The notes under the pieces were generated by a model. It was not told where the DNA came from, did not search any database, and was given only the letters and a program-made list of their open reading frames with translations. The translations under genes and the position numbers were made by a program. DNA of 28,099 nucleotides from WHSM01 sp050701635 (GTDB taxonomy: Bacteria; Actinomycetota; Actinomycetes; Mycobacteriales; Micromonosporaceae): NCBI GenBank assembly GCA_050701635.1, contig JBOGDF010000020.1:1-28099 (forward strand), in the 5' to 3' direction. Below, piece after piece: positions 1 through 6,921 of this stretch. Within the stretch, counting starts at the first letter, position 1, and each line of letters starts with the position of its first letter.

Positions 1-144
1 ACGCCAGAAACCCACCCTCAGCCCGACCCGAAAGTTGACCACCGCCAGCCGGTAGGCCACCATCACCACACGGCCCGCGACCCGAGCCCGAGCCGGTCCC
101 AAGCTCGTGGCAAACCGGTGGTCCCATGATCGTGGCAGGCGACA

Positions 145-207
145 ATGGCTACCGAGTCGTCGTACACCATCGCGCCTCTCAGCCCCGAGACCTGGTCGGC
201 CTCCGAT
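145..207 (+). pseudogene. GNAT acetyltransferase, N-terminal fragment
   Basis: The first 20 or so codons from ATG 145 read like the N-terminus of an actinobacterial GNAT family whose members start with a T-I-x-x-L-S-P-E-T-W motif. Here the residues YTIAPLSPETWSA are visible. The similarity stops near 207, and the frame then runs into sequence that is transposase-like on the other strand. The middle of the enzyme, including the acetyl-CoA loop, is absent. A C-terminal fragment of what appears to be the same family lies at 1144-1365 on the opposite strand. Family recognition is from memory of the motif; the fragment is short, so confidence is moderate. Confidence 0.45.
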
Positions 208-289
208 GGGCCAAGGCGGCAGCGCCTCCAACGAGAAGTGGATGCGGATATGCAGCCGCTTGTTGGTGCGTTGCTGCAGGCTCAGCGCC

Positions 290-515
290 AGGTTTGGGTG
301 AGGCCGTTGCGGACGGGCGTCGAAGTCGCTGAGTAGGCCGGTGGCGAAGCCGCGGACCTCGGGGCACGGGCCTTCCGCAGCCTGGTTGATCCATTCCTCT
401 AGGCGGTGGCCGGCACGCTGGCGGACCAGCTGGTTGAAGCCGTGTGCCAGGTCGGTGAGCGCGTCGAGGTCGGGGCAGCGGGCACGAGCGTGTTCGGCCT
501 GACCTCGCCGACCCA
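290..515 (-). pseudogene. ISL3-family transposase remnant (C-terminal part)
   Basis: On the minus strand about 65 codons without a start read like the region before the last conserved block of ISL3-type (IS204/IS1001/IS1096/IS1165) transposases. They show a P-D-L-x-A-L-x-x-L-A-x-x-F stretch, then R-L-x-x-W-I, then V-R-G-F-A-T-G-L-L-x-D-F-D-A. Immediately after this the frame slips: the expected N-G-L-T-Q-x-W motif appears in another frame at about 290-315, followed at once by a stop. No N-terminal zinc-binding or DDE core is present. This is a dead scrap, not an active element. I could not find terminal inverted repeats belonging to it. Confidence 0.55.
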
Positions 516-563
516 TGGTCTTGATATTCCCTGCCGCAAACCCTCGCCACACACAGCCGGATC

Positions 564-648
564 TGCCGCGTCGTGGTCGGAGGTTGTTGATCGCTGCTGC
601 GACGGGCAGTGACGTGCTATGAGCACTCAATCTGTCTTGCCGTCGCCG
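564..648 (+). repeat. 85-bp inverted repeat, left copy
   Basis: Positions 564-648 match the reverse complement of 1496-1580 with three mismatches in 85 bases (by direct alignment: 574, 600 and 611 differ). The copy covers the untranslated region plus the first ten codons (MSTQSVLPSP) of the degenerate recombinase starting at 619. Confidence 0.9.
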
Positions 649-930
649 GTCAGCGACGGCGCTGATCGTCTGTTGGGCGTAGCGGTGCCGCGCACCTGTC
701 CCGGTACAAGGGCCAGTCGCGGCTGCACACCGCCTCGGATCTGCGCGGGTTCCTCGGCTGGTGCGCCGAGCGCCGCGTCGACCCGTTGACCGCGACCCGG
801 GTGGAGTTGGAACGGTGGGTTCGGTGGATGCAAGAGGTCCGCCGGCTCGCGCCGTCGACGGTGGCGCGCAGGGGTTTCGGTGGTGGCCTGCTTCTACCGC
901 ACCTGTGTCGTCGACGCATCATTGAGCACT
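619..930 (+). pseudogene. tyrosine recombinase (phage-type integrase), 5' part, frameshifted
   Basis: From ATG 619 the sequence encodes the N-terminal SAM-like core-binding domain of an actinobacterial tyrosine recombinase, but it hops between frames. The start MSTQSVLPSP is in one frame. From about 693 a second frame carries LSRYKG and the block L-R-G-F-L-G-W-C-A-E-R-R-V-D-P-L-x-A-T-R-V-E-L-E-R-W-V. Near 880 it returns to the first frame for VVACFYRTCVVD, and by 918 it shifts again for IIEHS. The catalytic domain with the R/H/R/Y residues is missing. At least three frameshifts plus loss of the C-terminus make it non-functional. The domain assignment rests on pattern memory. Confidence 0.6.
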
Positions 931-1143
931 CGTGGGTTGCCCACGTGCATCTCGGGCGAGTCGCGCGCGGGGCGTCATGCGGATGCAGGCCCCTTGTTGC
1001 CCACGATGTCGAGGACGCCCATTCCCTAGAAGCGCGATGCAGCCAGGCCGGCATCCTGGCGCACGTCCTGACGTATGCCGCACGGCGTCGCGTCCTCGTC
1101 CGAGTGGAGCTTCAAGGTTGGCCACGGCTGGTAGTGACCGGCC

Positions 1144-1365
1144 TCATGCAGGATCGACCGTCTTCACCATGACGCAGTTCTTCAGCCCTTTGGGCCGGTC
1201 GTAGGTGAAGCCGAGCCGCTCGTAGAGTCGACGGGTGCCGTTGTAGAGGAACGACGACGACATCTTCTTGGTCTGGTTGGTCAGGTCGTGGGGATAGCTC
1301 TCGACCCGCCCGCCGCCGGCCTGCGCAATCAGGTCGAGCGCACCGGTGATCGCCAGCTCCGTCAC
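1144..1365 (-). pseudogene. GNAT acetyltransferase, C-terminal fragment
   Basis: Seventy-three codons on the minus strand match the end of an actinobacterial GNAT family. They include the helix A-L-D-L-I-A-Q-A-G-G-G, then S-S-F-L-Y-N-G-T, then L-Y-E-R-L-G-F-T-Y-D-R-P-K-G and a final C-V-M-x-K-T-V. The likely continuation of the acetyl-CoA-binding segment (R-G-V before TELAI) is cut by a stop codon just upstream, and a remnant (H-Y-R) sits in another frame. The GTG at 1365 is therefore an opening of the surviving frame, not a true start. This probably belongs to the same family, possibly the same ancestral gene, as the N-terminal scrap at 145-207. It carries no complete catalytic fold. Confidence 0.6.
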
Positions 1366-1495
1366 GCCCCGTCATCCGATAGTGACAACGCCTCGACCTG
1401 GTCGATACGGCTCCGGCAAGCTCGATCACGGAACCGTGCCAGAGCGAGCCTTCAGTCGGAATCGACACCGTTGCCGCATCGAGCCGATGTCGTGA

Positions 1496-1580
1496 CGGCG
1501 ACGGCAAGACAGATTGAGTGCTCATAGCACGTAACTGCCCGTCACAGCAGCGATCAACAACCTCCGAGCACGACGCGGCA
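1496..1580 (-). repeat. 85-bp inverted repeat, right copy
   Basis: This is the reverse-complement partner of 564-648. Read on the minus strand it again gives the recombinase start MSTQSVLPSP (from 1525), after which the similarity ends abruptly. The outer edge lies 30 bases before the start of the DUF2019-like gene, so the promoter of that gene may be partly repeat-derived. Confidence 0.9.
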
Positions 1581-1610
1581 ACTGAGTGCGTCGTTTTGCA
1601 TACTGCTCAG

Positions 1611-1985
1611 ATGGACCAAGGGCCTACTGTCACCGGCCTTCTGCAGGAGTACCGCGACACTCTGCTCGCTATGCACGACTGCCGCGTACTAGCTGGTGGA
1701 GACGCTCGACGCTGGAACCGGTTGGTCGACAAGATGCAATCGGCGCACCTTCAACTGCGTGAGACATCCCAGGGCCGGGATGGCATCACCTCGCTCATTG
1801 GTGACGAGTGCCTCACGGTGCGTCAGTGGTCGGCTACGAACGCTCTCGCTTGGGCGCCACTACAGGCGCGAGCCGAGTTGGCTCGCGAAGTCGAAGAGGG
1901 AGGACCCGTTGCCTTCGAAGCGCAGCTCACGCTTCGCGAGTTCGACGCAGGTCGCCTGGACACCGCCTGGAATCCGAAGGCTTAG
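1611..1985 (+). CDS. DUF2019-like domain protein
   Basis: The product is 124 residues and mostly helical, with no signal peptide or membrane segment. It fits the DUF2019 type: an N-terminal helix L-L-Q-E-Y-R-D, a N-R-L-V-D-K-M segment, then short HEAT-like helices around T-V-R-Q-W-S-A-T-N-A-L-A-W-A-P and an ending with F-D-A-G-R-L-D-T-A. The biochemical role of this family is not established; members are often found as small stand-alone genes or near toxin loci. I chose ATG 1611 because upstream in-frame codons back to 1518 are only the translated inverted repeat. It is intact, unlike most of its neighbours. Family call is by remembered pattern, so moderate confidence. Confidence 0.6.
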   Translation: MDQGPTVTGLLQEYRDTLLAMHDCRVLAGGDARRWNRLVDKMQSAHLQLRETSQGRDGITSLIGDECLTVRQWSATNALAWAPLQARAELAREVEEGGPVAFEAQLTLREFDAGRLDTAWNPKA

Positions 1986-2115
1986 ACGTACTGAATTCGG
2001 CAGGTTCGCGTGTGAGGCGCTGGAGGCAGTGCGTTCATCAAGTGAGTTCACGGCGGTGGCAACCACTGGTACGTGTTGGGCCATGGGTGGCCAGGGACTG
2101 TCGGCCCTGCCTGTG

Positions 2116-2430
2116 ATGCTGCACCCTGTGGTCGTCGTGTTCGATGCCGAGCTGTGGATGTGGGACGCCAGGCGCGCCGACACCTGGACCTTCGTCAGCC
2201 TGCCGGCCGAGGCATCCGACGAGATCCGTGACCTGGCTGGCGGACCGCGTCGTGGCTTCGGTTCCCTGCGGGTGCGGGTCACGGTCGGCGGCAGCACCTG
2301 GACGACCTCGATCTTCCCGGACAACGCGCGTGGCAGGTATGTGCTGCCGATCAAGCGCGCCGTCCGCAAGGCCGAATCCCTCGACGCGGGTGACATTGCG
2401 ACCCTGACTGTCGAGCTCATCGACCTTTGA
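2116..2430 (+). CDS. DUF1905 domain protein
   Basis: The product is about 104 residues and carries a DUF1905 domain: F-D-A-E-L-W-M-W-D at the start, W-T-F-V-S-L-P near residue 25, then S-D-E-I-R-D-L, G-F-G-S-L-R-V-R-V-T-V-G-G-S-x-W-x-T-S-I-F-P and Y-V-L-P-I-K-R-A-V-R-K-A near the end. In larger proteins this domain accompanies YdeI-type (bacteriocin-resistance-like) regions; its own activity is unknown. The start is uncertain: ATG 2116 gives the usual domain length, while ATG 2083 or GTG 2056 would add 11 or 20 unlikely residues. None has a strong ribosome binding site. The gene stands alone between remnants. Confidence 0.7.
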   Translation: MLHPVVVVFDAELWMWDARRADTWTFVSLPAEASDEIRDLAGGPRRGFGSLRVRVTVGGSTWTTSIFPDNARGRYVLPIKRAVRKAESLDAGDIATLTVELIDL

Positions 2431-2606
2431 TCACCAGCGACCAGCGCCTCAGCGCACGACCAGCGGCAGATCCGTGCGGTTCCGCTCACACGCCTTCGCC
2501 ACGGAGTGGGCGCATTCGAAGCCGAGTTCGGCTCGGTACGACGCCTCGGCGGGAGGGAGGCTATGGCCGGTCGAGGACCTCTACGACTTCGTCTTCACCT
2601 CTGGGC

Positions 2607-2828
2607 TCACTCGGCGCGCCGTCCGACACGGAGAACGCTCAGATATCGGCGTGATGCTCGGTCGCCCATCCGGGTGCGGATGCGCTCGGCGATGGCGTCG
2701 AGCAGCGGCTCACGGACGTCGTGGTCAAGCCGCCGGTACGGCGACGTCGAGCGGAGGAGATCGGCGAAGCCGGCCCCGTTGAACCACTGAACGGCCGGGT
2801 GCCAGCGCACGATCGTCGGGCCGAACAA
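2607..2828 (-). pseudogene. SAM-dependent methyltransferase, C-terminal fragment
   Basis: The minus-strand frame reads like the last 70 or so residues of a class I (type 11) SAM methyltransferase. It has W-F-N-G-A-G-F-A-D-L-L-R-S-T-S, then Y-R-x-L-D-x-D-V-R-E-P-L-L-x-A-I-A-E-R-I, and finally S-R-R-Y-L-S-V-L-R-V-G-R-R. The Rossmann core with the glycine-rich SAM motif is missing. The frame opens at TTG 2828 but the similarity may run a few codons further up, to about 2850. There the sequence passes into an unrelated plus-strand coding fragment. It is a truncated remnant. Confidence 0.6.
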
Positions 2829-3142
2829 GCCGCCGGGATCCCGAGTACGAACGCGCCACGTATAACCGCGTCAAGGCCCGGCTTGAGTCGCGCCCTCAGA
2901 CACAGCGGGAAGAGCTTCGGCAGGAGGCAAATCGCTGTAACGCACGGGTCCGATCTGCGATAGGCCAAGCCTCCATTCTGAGCGCCACGGAAGGCCTGCG
3001 GGAGGGGCTCGAGGCGGTGCGAGAGGCGGTTGGAGATCTGAATAATGCAGTCGACCATGCCGATCTGAGGCTGCGCCGTGACCGCGTTTATGAGGCGTTG
3101 AATCGCGTCCTTGGCAGCGCTCGGTCAGACCTGACGCGTTGA
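2783..3142 (+). pseudogene. orphan coiled-coil C-terminal fragment
   Basis: A plus-strand frame stays open from just after a stop at 2780-2782 to TGA 3140-3142, but lacks a credible start codon in its first two thirds. From about 2843 it encodes a highly charged, Ala/Glu/Arg-rich helix with heptad character (for example Y-E-R-A-T-Y-N-R-V-K-A-R-L-E, later L-R-E-G-L-E-A-V-R-E-A-V). It ends in E-A-L-N-R-V-L. This looks like the tail of a long helical protein whose 5' end was lost. Its lower GC third positions differ from the flanking genes. The family is not recognised. The left end overlaps the 5' edge of the methyltransferase fragment on the other strand, marking a probable recombination join near 2820-2850. 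Confidence 0.4.
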
Positions 3143-3287
3143 ATGAGTAGACAATCATGCGTGTGTTTAGCCCCCTGCGATTCTCATCCACCTTTGATCC
3201 CCACCGACAAGCCGCCGACAGTCCGCACTAATCTCGGCATGTGCGCGCGTACGCGGCGGACGCTGGCCGCTGCAGGCGGCCGGGCAC

Positions 3288-3458
3288 CGGTTCACGTGAT
3301 CAATCAGTAACGGCTTAGATAGTGGGATCGTCGTCTACGTCCTGCTCAAGATGGCCAAGGGCAAGTTCAAGGAAGTTCATCCGTTCCTGTACGCCGTTGC
3401 CGCCCTCTTCGTTCTGTACTTCCTTCGCGGCCCGTTGGAGGGGCTGGCTGCACCGTAG
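3288..3458 (+). pseudogene. NCS2/AzgA-type purine permease, C-terminal fragment
   Basis: On the plus strand, codons 3288-3458 read R-F-T-stop-S-I-S-N-G, followed by a membrane segment with VVYVLLKMAKGKFKEVHPF and A-L-F-V-L-Y-F-L-R-G-P. This matches the final transmembrane region of AzgA-like adenine/guanine/hypoxanthine permeases, where the equivalent motif is P-F-T-Y-S-I-x-N-G. The tyrosine codon has become TGA at 3297-3299. Only about 55 of the usual 450 or so residues remain, so no transport function survives. The fragment lies antisense to the last 48 codons of the ABC ATPase gene that ends at 3315. Confidence 0.6.
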
Positions 3459-5132
3459 ATCCTCGGGCGCCTGGATCCGACCGTCCTGGAGTACGGCGAC
3501 CTGGTCGGCGACAGCCGCAACCGCCCCGAGGTCGTGGCTGATGAACAGGACCGCGAGGCGCAGCTCGCGTCGCAGGTTGTGGAGCAGGTCGAGTACGGCG
3601 GCCTGGACGGACACGTCGAGGGCGGAGGTGATCTCGTCGCAGATCAGTACGGACGGCTGGGCGGCGAGCGCCCGGGCGATGGCGGCGCGTTGCTGTTCGC
3701 CGCCTGAGAGCTGACCGGGGTAGCGGCCGGCGAGTGTCGCGGGTAGCTGGACGCTGTCGAGCAGTCCGGTGACCCGCTCGTCGATCGGCCGGTCTGCGAG
3801 GGTGCCGAAGAACCGCAGCACCCGGGCGATCTCGGCGCCGATCGTACGTCGTGGGTTGAGCGACTCGGCCGGGCTCTGGAACACCATCTGGACGCGCCGC
3901 CGCTGTTCCCGGGTGCGCCGGCGCGCGGCACCGGCCATCGGCTGGCCGTCGAGGGTGATCGTGCCCGCGTCCGGGGCGTGCAGTCCGGCGACGCACCGGC
4001 CGATGGTGGTCTTGCCCGAGCCGGACTCGCCGAGCAGGGCCAGGCACGTACCTTCGGCGAGATCCATGTCCACGTCGGCCACCACACTGTTACTGCGGTG
4101 CGAGGCGCGCAGTCCGCGGACCTGGAGCACCACCGCGGGATTCGTGGTCGGAGCGGGCGGGGCCACCTGGTGGACCGTAGGCCGGCCATCGCTGGGGTGG
4201 TGGCACCGGACACGGTGGCCCGGGCCGATCGTCTGTAGCCGGGTGGGTGCGGTACGGCACTCGCTGCGGACGTGGCCGCAGCGTGGGGCGAACCGGCACG
4301 CTGGCGGGCGGGCGCCGACCGGAGGTAGTGAGCCCGGGATCCCTCGCGGTCGCGCCGGTCGGCCCGGATCCGGTACGGCGTCGAGCAGGCCGCGGGTGTA
4401 GTGGTGGCGGGGCCGGTTGAGGACCCGGACGGCGGGCCCTTCCTCCACGATGGTGCCGGCGTACAGGACGGCGACCTGGTCGGCGATCGGTGCGATCGTG
4501 GCGATGTCGTGGGTGACGTACACCATCGCTGTCCCGGTCTCGGCGCGCAGCTGATCGAGGTGGCGTACGAACTCGCCTCGGGTGACCGGGTCCAGGCCGG
4601 TGGTGGGTTCGTCGAGGACGACGACGGCCGGTTCGAGCAGCAGCGCCTGTGCGATCACGACGCGCTGGCGCTGACCCCCGGAGAGCTGGTGCGGGAACCG
4701 GTGCAGGAAGCCGCGGTCGGCGGGCAGGTGCGCCCGTTGCAGGGCCCGCGCGATCATGCGGTCTCGGCCCTGTATCACCTGATGAGCGCGCAGGATCTCG
4801 TCGAGCTGCCGTCCGATGCGCAGCGCCGGGTTGAGAGCCCGCAGCGGATCCTGGGGTACGTAGCTGACCAGGCGGGCGCGCAGCCCGCGCAGCTCGGCGT
4901 CGCCGCGGCCGAGCATCGACTCCCCGGCGATCCGTAGGTCGCCGCCGGAGATGACGGTGCCCGGGTTGACCCAGCCGAGCAACGCCAGCGCGGTGGTGGT
5001 CTTCCCGGATCCGGATTCGCCGATCAGGGCGAGCAGCTGTCCCGGTGGTAGCTGGAACGTGATCCCGTCGACGATCGGATCGCCCTGCCGCGTGTCCACC
5101 CGCAGGTCGGTGACCTGCACCGCGGGGGTCAC
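3315..5132 (-). CDS. fused double ABC ATPase (Opp/Dpp DF-type), abnormal C-terminus
   Basis: This 605-residue protein joins two nucleotide-binding domains that power import of peptides or metal complexes. Domain 1 has Walker A GESGSGKTT at residues 38-46, signature LSGGQRQR and Walker B V-V-V-L-D-E-P. It is followed by an oligopeptide-transport C-terminal block with four cysteines (C-R-F-A-P-R-C, then C, C). Domain 2 repeats Walker A, signature LSGGEQQR and L-I-C-D-E. The GTG start at 5132 overlaps the permease stop (GTGA), so translation is probably coupled. Native similarity ends around V-A-V-L-Q-D-G-R-I (about 3470). The last 50 residues are the antisense of a permease remnant and lack the usual C-terminal block. 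ATPase motifs are intact, so activity may survive. Confidence 0.9.
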   Translation of the reverse strand: MTPAVQVTDLRVDTRQGDPIVDGITFQLPPGQLLALIGESGSGKTTTALALLGWVNPGTVISGGDLRIAGESMLGRGDAELRGLRARLVSYVPQDPLRALNPALRIGRQLDEILRAHQVIQGRDRMIARALQRAHLPADRGFLHRFPHQLSGGQRQRVVIAQALLLEPAVVVLDEPTTGLDPVTRGEFVRHLDQLRAETGTAMVYVTHDIATIAPIADQVAVLYAGTIVEEGPAVRVLNRPRHHYTRGLLDAVPDPGRPARPRGIPGSLPPVGARPPACRFAPRCGHVRSECRTAPTRLQTIGPGHRVRCHHPSDGRPTVHQVAPPAPTTNPAVVLQVRGLRASHRSNSVVADVDMDLAEGTCLALLGESGSGKTTIGRCVAGLHAPDAGTITLDGQPMAGAARRRTREQRRRVQMVFQSPAESLNPRRTIGAEIARVLRFFGTLADRPIDERVTGLLDSVQLPATLAGRYPGQLSGGEQQRAAIARALAAQPSVLICDEITSALDVSVQAAVLDLLHNLRRELRLAVLFISHDLGAVAAVADQVAVLQDGRIQAPEDLRCSQPLQRAAKEVQNEEGGNGVQERMNFLELALGHLEQDVDDDPTI

Positions 5133-5956
5133 GTACCGGCCCCTGTCGCACTGCGGAGCCGGGCGGCGATCTCGTCCCCGCCGAGGTTGACGGTGATCGT
5201 CAGCAACGCGATCAGGCAGGCCGGGGCGAGCACCGCCCACGGCTGCAGCGCGAGACCGGTGCGGTTCTCGGTGACCATCAGGGCCCAGTCGGCGGTGGGT
5301 GGCTGCAGGCCGAGGCCGAGGAAGTTGGCGGAGGCGACCATCGCGATGGTCCCGCTGATGCGGGATCCCACGTCCGATAGCAGGGCCGCGGTGATGTTGG
5401 GCAGTACGTCGCGGGTCGCCACGCGTACCCAGGACTCGCCGCGCGCGAGCGCCACCTCGACGTACCCGCGTACGGAGACCTCCAGGGTCGCCGCGCGTAC
5501 CACCCGGGCGATGCCGGGGACGTTGGCGATCGCCGTCGCGACCACCACCACGACCACGCCGCGACCGGAGCCGGCGGCGAGTACGGCGAGCACCAGGAAC
5601 GGCGGGATGGCCAGCAGTACGTCGACCGGGCGCATCACCAACCGGTCCACCACTGTGGACAGCGCGGCCGCCGTGCCGGCGGCCGCGCCCACCAGGTACG
5701 CGAGCGCCGTCGCCATGGCCGCCAGCACGACCACCGACCGCCCACCGTGCAGCAGCCGGCTCCACACGTCGCTTCCGAGATAGTCGGTGCCCAGCGGATG
5801 ACCACCGCCGGGTGGGGCGAACGGCGCCCCGACGATCGCTGTCGCCGGGTACGAGGCCAGCCACGGTCCGGCCAAAGCCAGCACCAGCAGCACCGCGCAG
5901 ATCACGGCAGCACCCGTCCCGGCGCTGTGTCGCCGCACTCCAAGACGGCTCGGCAT
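5129..5956 (-). CDS. ABC transporter permease, DppC/OppC type
   Basis: The product is about 275 residues with six predicted membrane helices; it forms half of the channel of a peptide/nickel-class importer. After the first helix comes the family motif H-P-L-G-T-D-Y-L-G-S-D-V-W-S-R-L-L-H-G, as in DppC. The EAA loop that docks on the ATPase appears as Y-V-E-V-A-L-A-R-G-E-S-W-V-R. The end of the upstream permease and this start share the sequence GTGATG: ATG 5956 gives a one-base overlap, GTG 5959 a four-base overlap; either implies coupling. The 3' end overlaps the ATPase start by four bases. No damage seen. Confidence 0.9.
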   Translation of the reverse strand: MPSRLGVRRHSAGTGAAVICAVLLVLALAGPWLASYPATAIVGAPFAPPGGGHPLGTDYLGSDVWSRLLHGGRSVVVLAAMATALAYLVGAAAGTAAALSTVVDRLVMRPVDVLLAIPPFLVLAVLAAGSGRGVVVVVVATAIANVPGIARVVRAATLEVSVRGYVEVALARGESWVRVATRDVLPNITAALLSDVGSRISGTIAMVASANFLGLGLQPPTADWALMVTENRTGLALQPWAVLAPACLIALLTITVNLGGDEIAARLRSATGAGT

Positions 5957-6921
5957 CACCCGAGCGCCGAACGCAGCGTGGGTACGAGCAGCACCACGGC
6001 CAGGTCGGCTAACAGGTACCCGGCGACGGTGACCGCGGCGATCAGCAACGTCACCGACTGGACGTACGGCAGGTCCCGCTGGCTGATCGCGTGCACCAGA
6101 TCGCGCGACACACCGGGGTAGTTGAAAACGGTCTCGACGACCACGACGCCGCCGACCAGCCAGGTGATGCTGCCGGCGAGCAGCGGGGTCGCCGGCGCGA
6201 GCGCGTTGCGCAGCGCGTGGCCGACGATGATGCGGCGTTCGCCGATCCCGTGCAGCCGCGCCATGGTGACGTACCCCGATGCCATCACTTCGGCCATCTG
6301 CGCCCGTACCATCCGAATGGTCTGTGGCGCCATCACCGCCACCAGGGTGACGACCGGCAGCACCAGAACCTCCGGGGTGGCCAGCGGATTCTCGCCGGGT
6401 AGCACCATCGACACCGGCGGCAGCACCGGCACCGCGAAAGCGAAGGCGCCGATCAGCAGGGTGGCGGTGACGAACTCCGGCAGCGAACCGACCGTGACCG
6501 CGGCGGCGGTGGTGACCCGGTCACCGGTCCGGCCGGCGCGGGCACCCGCCCAGGCGCCGACGCCGACCGCCAGCGGCAGCAGCACCGCGGCCGCCACGAC
6601 GGCGAGGATCACGGTATTGAACAGGTGGTCCCCGAGCGACTCGGTGACCGGCCGGCCCGAGATCAGCGACCGGCCGAGATCCCCGCGGAGCACACCGCCG
6701 ATCCAGCTCAGGTACTGCTCGACGACGGGTCGGTCCAGTCCCAGCTCGGCGCGCAGCGCCGCGCGCTGCACGGCGGAGCCACCGCCCGAACCGGCGCCCT
6801 TCGACAGGATCACGTCGGCGGCGTCGCCCGGCAGCACCTGCATCGCGGCGAAGATGACCACCGACACGGCGGCCACCGTTAGCAGGGCGGCGGCCGCCCG
6901 GCCCACCAGGTAGCGGGTCAC
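5956..6921 (-). CDS. ABC transporter permease, DppB/OppB type
   Basis: This 321-residue permease partners the DppC-type protein. It begins with a membrane helix carrying the DppB pattern (R-Y-L-V-G-R-A, then P-G-D-A-A) and has five further helices. An EAA loop reads Y-V-T-M-A-R-L-H-G-I-G-E-R-R, and the C-terminal region has E-T-V-F-N-Y-P-G. The GTG start at 6921 overlaps the stop of the binding-protein frame (GTGA), the same arrangement as downstream in the operon. Length and motifs are normal. Because it is coupled to a binding-protein gene with a premature stop, its translation could be reduced. Confidence 0.9.
   Translation of the reverse strand: MTRYLVGRAAAALLTVAAVSVVIFAAMQVLPGDAADVILSKGAGSGGGSAVQRAALRAELGLDRPVVEQYLSWIGGVLRGDLGRSLISGRPVTESLGDHLFNTVILAVVAAAVLLPLAVGVGAWAGARAGRTGDRVTTAAAVTVGSLPEFVTATLLIGAFAFAVPVLPPVSMVLPGENPLATPEVLVLPVVTLVAVMAPQTIRMVRAQMAEVMASGYVTMARLHGIGERRIIVGHALRNALAPATPLLAGSITWLVGGVVVVETVFNYPGVSRDLVHAISQRDLPYVQSVTLLIAAVTVAGYLLADLAVVLLVPTLRSALG

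Noticed and set aside
1..144. Possible gene at the left edge
   Set aside because: No frame with family-like text on either strand; only GC-rich intergenic sequence before the GNAT fragment.
960..1143. Plus-strand stretch with coding look between the recombinase and the GNAT fragment
   Set aside because: It has no recognisable motif and no reliable start. It could be part of the degraded recombinase or antisense to something lost.
2449..2556. Minus-strand frame with protein-like text (EASYRAELGFECAHSVAKAC, then ERN and a hydrophobic end)
   Set aside because: It may be another 3' gene scrap, but the only start-like codon has no ribosome site, it is cut by a stop upstream, and I could not name a family.
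3315..5864. A single 849-codon ATPase frame starting at 5864
   Set aside because: The first 244 codons are the shadow of the DppC-type permease. The ATPase starts at GTG 5132.
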